Assembly (NCBI GenBank): GCA_004366205.1
Contig: SIRW01000033.1
Coordinates: 1-34,549 of the forward strand
Length of the DNA stretch: 34,549 nucleotides
Source of the DNA: Actinomycetota bacterium
Lineage (GTDB): Bacteria; Actinomycetota; Acidimicrobiia; Acidimicrobiales; CADCSY01
Reading direction: 5' to 3'
Shown here: positions 14,263 through 21,354 of the stretch, one piece after another
How positions within the stretch are numbered: position 1 is the stretch's first letter
Layout of the letters: the number at the start of each line of letters is the position of its first letter
Notes under the pieces: model-generated
The model's database searches: none
Told to the model about the DNA's origin: nothing
Seen by the model: only the letters and a program-made list of their open reading frames with translations
Made by a program: the position numbers and the translations under genes

Positions 14263-16481
14263 GCGACACCGCCACCACCGAAGCGCCGGCTCCCGGGCAG
14301 CCGGAGGAGCCGAAGCCGTCGCTGCGGGCGCAGGCCCGCGACGCCTACCGGCAGCTCCCGCGCCCCGCCCAGGCGGGGGTCGTGGCCGGCGGCGTGCTCG
14401 TCGCCTGGGTGCTCGCCGCCGCGCTGCTGCCGCAGGGCGCACCGCTGGAGATCGTGCTGCAGGGCGTCGTGCTGGGCACGGTGACCGCCCTGCTCGGCAT
14501 GGGCCTCATCCTCATCTACAAGACCAACCACATCATCAACTTCGCCTATGCGTCGATGGGGGGCGTGGGTGCGGTGCTGGCCGTCCACCTGTTCCTCATC
14601 TCCGAGTGGCCCTACCCGGCGGCGATCGTCGTGGGCCTGCTCACCGGCCTGGTGGTCGGCGCCATGGTCGAGCTGGTGGTCATCCGCCGGTTCGAGCGGG
14701 CGTCGCGCCTGATCCTCACGGTCGCGACGATCGGCCTCGCCCAGGTGCTCGGCGCCATCGAGCTATTGATCCCGGCGTGGTTCGGCGGCAGCGGCCTGAT
14801 CGGCGGCTTCGAGACGCCGCTCAGCCAGTACGGCACGAACATCGGCGTCGTGTACTTCAACGGCAACCACATGCTGATCGTCGCCGCCGTGCCGGTCGTG
14901 ATCGCCGCGCTGGCGTGGTTCCTGCTCAAGACCGACGCCGGCGTGGCCGTCCGCGCCGCGGCGGAGAACCGCGACCGGGCGGTGCTGCTGGGCATCCCGA
15001 TCCAGCGCCTCACGACGATCGTGTGGATCGTGGCGGGCGGGCTGGCCGCCCTCACGGCCATCCTCAAGGCGCCGTTCGCCGGTTCGGTGTCGACCGCCCT
15101 GGGCGGGCCCACGCTGCTGCTCCCCGCGCTGGCCGCGGCCGTGCTGGCGAAGATGGAGTCGCTGCCCCGGGCCTTCGTGGCCGGCATCGCCCTCGGCATC
15201 CTCGAGCAGGTCGTGTTCTGGAACACCGCGCGGGCCTCGACGATCGACCTGGCCTTCTTCCTCGTGATCCTGATCGGCCTGCTGCTGCAACGCGGCACGT
15301 TGAGCCGGGCCGAGGACAGCGGCGGCGGGGCGTGGTCCATGGCCGAGGCGGTGCGGGCGATCCCCACCGAGCTGCGGGCCCTCCCCGAGGTCCGGTTCGT
15401 GAAGTACGGGCTGCTCGCCGCCGTCGCCGTGCTTGCCCTGTGGCTCCCCACCACCTGGTCGATCTCGTCGATCAACATGGCGACGTTCGCCCTCATCTGG
15501 GGGATCGTGGCCATCTCGCTCGTCGTGCTCACCGGCTGGGGCGGCAACATCAGCCTCGGGCAGTTCGCCTTCGTGGGCGTGGGCGCCATGGTGGCCGCCA
15601 ACGTGGCGGTGCGCTGGAACATCGACCTGTTCGTCACGCTCGCCATCGCCGGCGTCGTCGGCGGCATCGTCGCCCTCCTCGTCGGGCTGCCGGCGTTGCG
15701 GATCCGGGGCCTGTTCCTCGCCGTGACCACCCTCGCCTTCGCCGTGGCCCTCGACTCCTACTTCCTCAACCCCACGAACTTCCCGGGCCTCATGCAGGGC
15801 ACGGTGCGGCGCCCGTCGCTGTGGCAGCAGTACGACCTGCACGAGGCTCGCCTCGGCATGTACTTCCTGTGCCTAGCGTTCCTGGTGCTCACGATCCTCG
15901 TCGTGCAGGCGGTGCGCTCGACCCGCTCCGGGCGGGTGCTCATCGCCACCCGCGACAACACGCGGGCGGCGGCCGCCTCGGGCGTGCCGACCACGGCCGT
16001 GCGCCTCATGGGGTTCGTGTTCTCGGGCGTGCTCGCCGGGATCGCCGGTGGGCTCTACGTGTTCCAGCTCCAGGGCGTGCGGGCCGGCCAGTTCATGCCG
16101 ACCCTGAGCCTCGAGGTGTTCTCCATGGCCGTCATCGGCGGCATGGGCTCGGTCACCGGTGCGCTCATCGGCGTGTTCAGCCTGCGCTGGCTGTCGAGCG
16201 TGCTCTCGGGTGAGCTGCGGCTGATCGTCACCGGCGCCGGCCTGCTGTTCATCCTCATGGCCCTGCCCGGTGGTCTCGCCCAGCCGCTGTTCGCCCTGCG
16301 CGACCGCTACCTGCGGCGGATCGCCGCCCGCCGGGGCATCCACGTGCCCAGCCTCCTCGAGGACCGCCGCATCGAGGAGGGCGCGGAGCACCCCGAGGAC
16401 GAGACCGCCGTGCTGGCGGGGGCCCTCGCCGACGCACCAAGCGACGGGGGGCGCACCGAGCGGGAGGTGGAGACCCGATGA
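14259..16481 (+). CDS. Fused LivH-LivM branched-chain-type ABC permease
   Basis: The 740-residue protein joins two permease subunits that are normally separate. The LivH-like half (about residues 60-355) contains GLILIYKTNHIINFAYASMG, AAENRDRAVLLGIPIQRLTTIVW and the GGPTLLLPALAAAVLAKMESLPRAFVAG loop. The LivM-like half (about 375-690) contains GWGGNISLGQFAFVGVGAMV, RTRSGRVLIATRDNTRAAAASGVPTTAVRLMGFVFSGVLAGIAGGLY and SLEVFSMAVIGGMGSVTGALIGV. A charged cytosolic N-terminus and a C-terminal tail of about 50 residues flank the core. It overlaps both neighbours by 4 nt (ATGA), so the binding protein, permease and ATPase are translationally coupled. Confidence 0.9.
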   Translation: MSDTATTEAPAPGQPEEPKPSLRAQARDAYRQLPRPAQAGVVAGGVLVAWVLAAALLPQGAPLEIVLQGVVLGTVTALLGMGLILIYKTNHIINFAYASMGGVGAVLAVHLFLISEWPYPAAIVVGLLTGLVVGAMVELVVIRRFERASRLILTVATIGLAQVLGAIELLIPAWFGGSGLIGGFETPLSQYGTNIGVVYFNGNHMLIVAAVPVVIAALAWFLLKTDAGVAVRAAAENRDRAVLLGIPIQRLTTIVWIVAGGLAALTAILKAPFAGSVSTALGGPTLLLPALAAAVLAKMESLPRAFVAGIALGILEQVVFWNTARASTIDLAFFLVILIGLLLQRGTLSRAEDSGGGAWSMAEAVRAIPTELRALPEVRFVKYGLLAAVAVLALWLPTTWSISSINMATFALIWGIVAISLVVLTGWGGNISLGQFAFVGVGAMVAANVAVRWNIDLFVTLAIAGVVGGIVALLVGLPALRIRGLFLAVTTLAFAVALDSYFLNPTNFPGLMQGTVRRPSLWQQYDLHEARLGMYFLCLAFLVLTILVVQAVRSTRSGRVLIATRDNTRAAAASGVPTTAVRLMGFVFSGVLAGIAGGLYVFQLQGVRAGQFMPTLSLEVFSMAVIGGMGSVTGALIGVFSLRWLSSVLSGELRLIVTGAGLLFILMALPGGLAQPLFALRDRYLRRIAARRGIHVPSLLEDRRIEEGAEHPEDETAVLAGALADAPSDGGRTEREVETR

Positions 16482-18259
16482 CCGCACGCACGACCGGCAA
16501 CGGCCACGCCGGCGAGCCCCTGCTGCGCTGCCAGGGCCTCGACGTGGCCTACGGGCCGGTGCAGGTGCTGTTCGGCGTCGACTTCGAGGTCACCCGGGGT
16601 GAGCTCGTGGCCCTGCTCGGCACCAACGGGGCCGGCAAGTCGACCCTGTTGAAGGCGATCTCGGGCCTGCAGAAGCCCCGGCGGGGCACGGTCGAGTTCA
16701 AGGGCCGCGACATCACCAAGGTGCCCGCCTACAAGATCGCGGCCGAGGGCATCATCCAGATGCCCGGCGGCAAGGGCATCTTCCCGACGCTCACCGTCGA
16801 GAACAACCTGCGCCTCGCCCAGTGGCTCATCAAGGACGACAAGGCCCTGTGCGAGCAGCGCCTCACCGAGCTGCTCGAGCTGTTCCCCATCCTCCGCCGC
16901 CGCTACCGCGAGATGGCCGGGAACATGTCGGGCGGTGAGCAGCAGATGCTCACCCTCGCCCAGGCGCTGATGAGCAAGCCCGACCTGCTGATGATCGACG
17001 AGCTGTCGCTCGGCCTCGCTCCCGCCATCGTCGGCGAGCTCATCGAGGTCGTGCACCAGATCCACGAGACCGGCGTGACGATGATCATCGTCGAGCAGTC
17101 GGTGAACGTGGCGCTCAACATCGCCGAGCGGGCCGTGTTCATGGAGAAGGGCGAGGTGCGCTTCGAGGGCCCCACCCGCGACCTGCTCGACCGGCCCGAC
17201 ATCCTGCGCTCGGTTTTCATCGCCGGGGCCGCCGCCCAGCACGGGGCGGACGGCGGGCAGACGACCGGCGAGCGCGGTGAGGCCAAGCCGGCGATGCCCG
17301 AGCGCACCCCGCCGGGACCCGACGCGCCGGTCGTGCTCGAGACCGTCGGGGTCGTGAAGCGCTTCGGCGGCATCCGAGCCGTCGACGGCGTGAGCCTGCA
17401 ACTGCGCGAGGGAGAGATCCTCGGCCTCATCGGCCAGAACGGGGCCGGCAAGACCACGCTGTTCGACTGCATCTCCGGGTTCCTGCCGATCGACGGCGGC
17501 AAGATCCTGATCAGGGGCAAGGACGTCTCGGCCTGGACCACCCACGAGCGGGCCATCGCCCGCCTGGGCCGGTCGTTCCAGGAGGCGCGGCTCTACCCGA
17601 GCCTCACCACCGCCGAGGTCATCGCCGTGGCGCTCGAACGGCACCTGGCGAACCGCGACATCGTGGCCGCCGCCTTCCGGCTGCCCGCCTCCTACGAGTC
17701 CGAGCTCGCCGCCGCCAAGCGGGTGCAGGAGCTCATCGAGCTCATGGGCCTGGAGGCGTTCCGCCAGAAGCCGGTGGGCGAGCTGTCCACCGGAAGCCGG
17801 CGCATCGTCGAGCTGGCGTGCATGCTCGCCCAGGACCCCGACGTGCTGCTCCTCGACGAGCCGTCGGGCGGCGTTGCCCAGCGCGAGACCGAGGCGCTCG
17901 GGCCGCTGCTGGTGCGCGTGCAGCAGCACACGGGCTGCTCGATCCTCGTGATCGAGCACGACATGCCCCTGCTGTCGAGCATCTGCGACCGCATGGTGTG
18001 CCTCGAGCTGGGCCAGGTGATCGCCGAGGGCACGCCCGAGGAGGTGCTCGAGAACCCGAGGGTCATCGAGTCGTACCTCGGAACCGACGAGAGCGCCATC
18101 ATGCGCTCGGGCAGCACCGACGCCGCAGGTTCGGGCCCCAGAGGCAAGGCGAAAGCCGGCACGAAGCCGAAGGCCACGACGCGGGCGAAGCAGGCGCCGG
18201 CGGCCGGGGGGCGTGGCGCCCGGCGCCGCCAGCCGCTCAAGGCCCGCCGCGACCCGTAG
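16478..18259 (+). CDS. Fused LivF-LivG ABC ATPase
   Basis: The 593-residue protein holds two nucleotide-binding domains that power the adjacent permease. The first (about residues 15-250) is LivF-like: Walker A GTNGAGKST at 48-56, signature NMSGGEQQM and Walker B LLMIDELSLGLAP. The second (about 285-540) is LivG-like: Walker A GQNGAGKTT from residue 319, an altered signature ELSTGSRRI in place of LSGGQ, Walker B VLLLDEPSGGV and switch IEHDM. A Lys/Arg/Ala-rich tail ends the protein. The two domains are joined by a linker of about 35 residues. With the fused permease, the whole transporter core is encoded by two genes. Confidence 0.92.
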   Translation: MTARTTGNGHAGEPLLRCQGLDVAYGPVQVLFGVDFEVTRGELVALLGTNGAGKSTLLKAISGLQKPRRGTVEFKGRDITKVPAYKIAAEGIIQMPGGKGIFPTLTVENNLRLAQWLIKDDKALCEQRLTELLELFPILRRRYREMAGNMSGGEQQMLTLAQALMSKPDLLMIDELSLGLAPAIVGELIEVVHQIHETGVTMIIVEQSVNVALNIAERAVFMEKGEVRFEGPTRDLLDRPDILRSVFIAGAAAQHGADGGQTTGERGEAKPAMPERTPPGPDAPVVLETVGVVKRFGGIRAVDGVSLQLREGEILGLIGQNGAGKTTLFDCISGFLPIDGGKILIRGKDVSAWTTHERAIARLGRSFQEARLYPSLTTAEVIAVALERHLANRDIVAAAFRLPASYESELAAAKRVQELIELMGLEAFRQKPVGELSTGSRRIVELACMLAQDPDVLLLDEPSGGVAQRETEALGPLLVRVQQHTGCSILVIEHDMPLLSSICDRMVCLELGQVIAEGTPEEVLENPRVIESYLGTDESAIMRSGSTDAAGSGPRGKAKAGTKPKATTRAKQAPAAGGRGARRRQPLKARRDP

Positions 18260-18392
18260 CCGACCAGCGTCACGCACCGACCGCTCGGCCGTCTCCACGG
18301 GCGGCAGGAGTTCCCGCGCCTCGTGACGAATACCTACGAAGCGTGCTGGGGGGTCCATCGGAACGACGGACGCTGGAGGAAGGGGGACACCG

Positions 18393-19937
18393 ATGACGGT
18401 GACGAGGCAGGAGATCGCCGGCCTGCGGAGCGACGCCGAGCTGGCCGCCCAGGCCGCCGCGGGCGTCGACGAGGCCTTCGCCGAGCTCTACCGGCGCCAC
18501 GCCCAGACGGCCTGGCGGGTCGCCCAGTCGGTCACCCACGACGCCCACGACGCGAGCGACGCCGTGTCCGAGGCCTTCACCCGGGTGCTCAAGGCGGTGC
18601 AGGAGGGCCGGCTCGCCGGGGTCTCCAGCTTCCGCTCGTACCTGCTCTCGGCGACCCGCAACGCCGCCATCGACGGCATCCGCAAGGGCGGGCGGGTCCA
18701 GTCCACCGACGACGACCGGGTGCTCGACCTCCGCTCCCCGTCCCCGGTCACCCCCGACGCCGACCTCGAGGCCGGATCCGACGCCACCATGGTCGTGGAC
18801 GCCTTCCGCGAGCTGCCCGAGCGCTGGCGGACGGTGCTCTGGCTCACCGAGGTCGAGGGACTGGCCCCGCGCGAGGCCGCCGAGGTGCTGGGGCTGTCGC
18901 CCAACGGCACGGCCCAGCTCGCCGTGCGCGCCCGCGCCGGGCTGCGGGAGCGCTACCTGCAGGCCCACCTGAAGGAGGCGCCCCAGGAAGGCTGCCGCTT
19001 CACCGTCGAACGGCTCGGTGCCTACGTCGGTGGCGGGCTGTCCGCCCGCGACCTGGCGAAGGTCGACCAGCACCTGGCGGGCTGCCCGGCGTGCCAGGCC
19101 CGGCGCGACGAGCTCGAGGACCTGGGCCGGCCCCTGCGGCGGGCGGTCCTGCCGATCCCCCTCGCGCTCGGCGGCAGCAGCCTGGCGGCATGGAAGGCCA
19201 CGCTCGCCGGCACCAGCGCGGCCGCCGGTTCGGCGGGCGTCGCCGGCGCCGGTGGCGCCGCCGCGGGCGGGCTCCGCAGCGTCCTGCGGACGCCGCCGCC
19301 GTGGATGGAGAAGGCGCTGGGCAGCGCCGCGGCCACCCTGCTCGTGCTCGGCGTGTTCGGCATCACGGTGCACGGCGTGGACGCGCCGCCGGTGCCCGAG
19401 CGCGAGCTGGCCGCCCCGGCCGCCGAGGCGCCGACCGACGGCGCCACCGAGACCACACCGATCGAGTTGCCCGAGGCCCCCGTGCCGGTGACGGCCGGCC
19501 CGACCGCTCCGGTGGCCGGCGCACCGTCCCCGCCGCCGGCCCCGGTGGCCGAGGCGCCCCCGGCGGGGCCCGCCCCGGCCCCGCCGGAGGAGCTTCCGGC
19601 CGAGCCCGCCCCCGCGCCCCACGTGCCCGGCCTCGACGGCGGGGATGATGCGGGCGGCGCGGACGGCGGCGACGGCGGTGTGGTGGACGGGGGCATCGGC
19701 GGCCGCTACGGCGACGCCGCCGGGGCGGCCAGGATCGAGGCCGGCGGCGACTGCACCGGCCTGCTGCTCGGCGGCACCGTCGTGGGCTGCGAGGTCCAGG
19801 CGCCCGGCGGCGACTGCACCGGGCTGCTGCTCGGCGGCACCGTCGTGGGCTGCGAGGTCCAGGCGCCCGAGGACGACGGCCTCGAGGTCACCGTCGGCGG
19901 GGCGATCATCCCCGAGACCACCATCCGCCTCCCGTAG
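18393..19937 (+). CDS. ECF sigma factor fused to zinc-finger, TM and extracellular tail
   Basis: The 514-residue protein starts with an ECF sigma factor: region 2 (AFAELYRRHAQTAWRVAQSVTHDAHDASDAVSEAFTRVLK and FRSYLLSATRNAAIDGIRKG) and region 4 (ELPERWRTVLWLTEVEGLAPREAAEVLGLSPNG). It continues into an anti-sigma-like zinc finger (HLAGCPAC, near residues 230-237), a Gly/Ala stretch, one membrane helix (about 309-327, SAAATLLVLGVFGITVHGV) and a Pro/Ala-rich tail. The tail ends in two near-identical 21-residue repeats with paired cysteines. The sigma domain would therefore be held at the membrane. ECF factors with such C-terminal extensions are known in actinobacteria. ATG at 18393 follows a strong AAGGGGG site. 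Confidence 0.88.
   Translation: MTVTRQEIAGLRSDAELAAQAAAGVDEAFAELYRRHAQTAWRVAQSVTHDAHDASDAVSEAFTRVLKAVQEGRLAGVSSFRSYLLSATRNAAIDGIRKGGRVQSTDDDRVLDLRSPSPVTPDADLEAGSDATMVVDAFRELPERWRTVLWLTEVEGLAPREAAEVLGLSPNGTAQLAVRARAGLRERYLQAHLKEAPQEGCRFTVERLGAYVGGGLSARDLAKVDQHLAGCPACQARRDELEDLGRPLRRAVLPIPLALGGSSLAAWKATLAGTSAAAGSAGVAGAGGAAAGGLRSVLRTPPPWMEKALGSAAATLLVLGVFGITVHGVDAPPVPERELAAPAAEAPTDGATETTPIELPEAPVPVTAGPTAPVAGAPSPPPAPVAEAPPAGPAPAPPEELPAEPAPAPHVPGLDGGDDAGGADGGDGGVVDGGIGGRYGDAAGAARIEAGGDCTGLLLGGTVVGCEVQAPGGDCTGLLLGGTVVGCEVQAPEDDGLEVTVGGAIIPETTIRLP
19743..19868 (+). repeat. 63-bp tandem repeat, two copies, in sigma-factor tail
   Basis: Two adjacent 63-bp units (19743-19805 and 19806-19868) differ by a single base (GGC versus GGG, both Gly). 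Each encodes 21 residues (GGDCTGLLLGG then TVVGCEVQAP) with two cysteines, at residues 451-471 and 472-492. The near identity at silent sites shows a recent duplication. Confidence 0.92.
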
Positions 19938-19948
19938 GGACCCCGCCT

Positions 19949-19976
19949 CCCGTCCGGGCATCGGTCGGTGGACGGG
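19949..19976. terminator. Hairpin between convergent sigma-factor gene and cysS
   Basis: CCCGTCC (19949-19955) pairs with GGACGGG (19970-19976) around a 14-nt loop. It lies in the 44-bp gap between two convergent genes, so it could serve both strands. There is no T-tract. Confidence 0.45.
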
Positions 19977-19981
19977 CCGGG

Positions 19982-21334
19982 TCAGGGGCGACGGACCTGG
20001 GTGCCCGCCGGGGTGTCCTCCACCACCCAGCCGCGGGCGGTGAGCTCGTCGCGGAGCTGATCGGCCGTCGCCCAGTCCCGTGCCGCCCGGGCCTCGTCGC
20101 GCCGGGACACGAGGGCGCGGGTCGCCTCGTCCACGTCGGCCTGCGCGTCCCGCAGCTCGAGGCCCAGCGCCCCGGCGATGGCGCGGGCCGCGGCCGCCAC
20201 CGGCGCGGCCTCGGTGGGTGAGCCGGCGTCGACAGCGGCGTTGGCCCGGCGCACCAGGTCGAACAGCAGGGCGAGGGCTGCGGGCGTGTCGAGGTCGTCG
20301 TCCATGCGCTCCCGGAACCGGGCGAGCGCCTCGCCGTCGGGCCCGCCGGCCGGCAGGGCGCGGGTGGTGCGGGCGAAGGCGTCCAGGCGGGCGAGCGCCG
20401 CCTCGGCGTCGGCGAGCGTGTCGCTCGTGACCTCGATGGGCGAGCGGTAGTGCGAGCGCAGCACGAGCAGGCGGTAGGCGCGGCCGTCGTGGCGCTCGAG
20501 CAGGTCGAGCAGGTTCACGAAGTTCCCCAGCGACTTCGACATCTTCTCGCCCTCGACCTCGACCCAGCCGTTGTGCATCCAGTGGCGCGCGAACGTCCTG
20601 CCCAGGGCGACGGCCTGGGCTCGCTCGTTCTCGTGATGGGGGAAGCGCAGGTCCTGCCCGCCGCCGTGCAGGTCGAAGCCCTCGCCCAGCAGGTCGAGGG
20701 ACATGACCACGCACTCGGTGTGCCAGCCCGGCCGGCCCGGGCCCCACGGCGAGTCCCACGTGGGCTCACCCGGCTTGGCCTTCTTCCACAGCACGAAGTC
20801 GAGCGGCGAGCGCTTCTCGTCGCTGACCTCCACCCGGGCGCCCGCCCGCAGGTCGTTGAGCGACTGGCGGGCCAGCAGGCCGTAGCCGTCGACCTTCTCG
20901 ACCGACAGGTAGACGCCGTCGGACGTCTCGTAGGCGACGCCCCGGTCGACGAGGGCGGCGACGAGCTCGACCATCCGGTCCACGTAGGCCGTGGCGTGCG
21001 GATCGTCGTGGGGCCGCAGCACCCCGAGCTCGTCCATCGCCCGGTACCAGACCTCCTCGCACTTCGCGGCGATCTCGGCGGGGTCGCGCCCCTCGCGCTC
21101 GCCCCGGGCGATGATCTGGTCGTCGATGTCGGTGATGTTGGAGACGTGGTGCACCTCGACACCCGTCCACTCCAGGTAGCGCCGCAGCACGTCGAACACC
21201 AGCGTCATGCGGGCGTGCCCGATGTGGGGCGGCCCGTAGACGGTCGGGCCGCAGACGTACATCGAGAACCGGCCGGCGTCGCGGGGCTCGATGTCGACGA
21301 CGCGTCCCAACGCGGTGTCGTGGAGGCGCAGCAC
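19982..21334 (-). CDS. cysS: Cysteinyl-tRNA synthetase
   Basis: The 450-residue class I synthetase charges tRNA-Cys. Visible landmarks are the zinc-ligand C28 in YVCGPTVY, the HIGH motif at 37-40 (PPHIGHAR), the second zinc region GWHTECVVMS, the HHENERAQ histidines and the KMSKS loop (GEKMSKSLGNF). The C-terminal anticodon domain ends with the LRDELTARGW motif typical of CysRS. The mycothiol ligase MshC is ruled out by the intact CysRS landmarks and full C-terminal domain. The GTG at 21334 lies 6 nt after a TACGGT -10 element on this strand, so the message is probably leaderless. It is divergent from valS with a 20-bp gap. Confidence 0.95.
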   Translation of the reverse strand: MLRLHDTALGRVVDIEPRDAGRFSMYVCGPTVYGPPHIGHARMTLVFDVLRRYLEWTGVEVHHVSNITDIDDQIIARGEREGRDPAEIAAKCEEVWYRAMDELGVLRPHDDPHATAYVDRMVELVAALVDRGVAYETSDGVYLSVEKVDGYGLLARQSLNDLRAGARVEVSDEKRSPLDFVLWKKAKPGEPTWDSPWGPGRPGWHTECVVMSLDLLGEGFDLHGGGQDLRFPHHENERAQAVALGRTFARHWMHNGWVEVEGEKMSKSLGNFVNLLDLLERHDGRAYRLLVLRSHYRSPIEVTSDTLADAEAALARLDAFARTTRALPAGGPDGEALARFRERMDDDLDTPAALALLFDLVRRANAAVDAGSPTEAAPVAAAARAIAGALGLELRDAQADVDEATRALVSRRDEARAARDWATADQLRDELTARGWVVEDTPAGTQVRRP

Positions 21335-21339
21335 GCCAC

Positions 21340-21346
21340 TACCGTA
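21340..21346. promoter_or_regulatory. Symmetric shared -10 for divergent cysS and valS
   Basis: TACCGTA reads as TACCGT on the plus strand (9 nt before the valS ATG) and as TACGGT on the minus strand (6 nt before the cysS GTG). The two -10 hexamers overlap almost completely within a 20-bp intergenic gap, so polymerase could load in either orientation but not both at once. Confidence 0.7.
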
Positions 21347-21354
21347 ACGGGGCG

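Noticed and set aside
19982-21334. MshC (cysteine-mycothiol ligase) instead of CysRS
   Set aside because: The YVCGPTVY start, both zinc-ligand regions and a complete C-terminal tRNA-binding part are those of CysRS.
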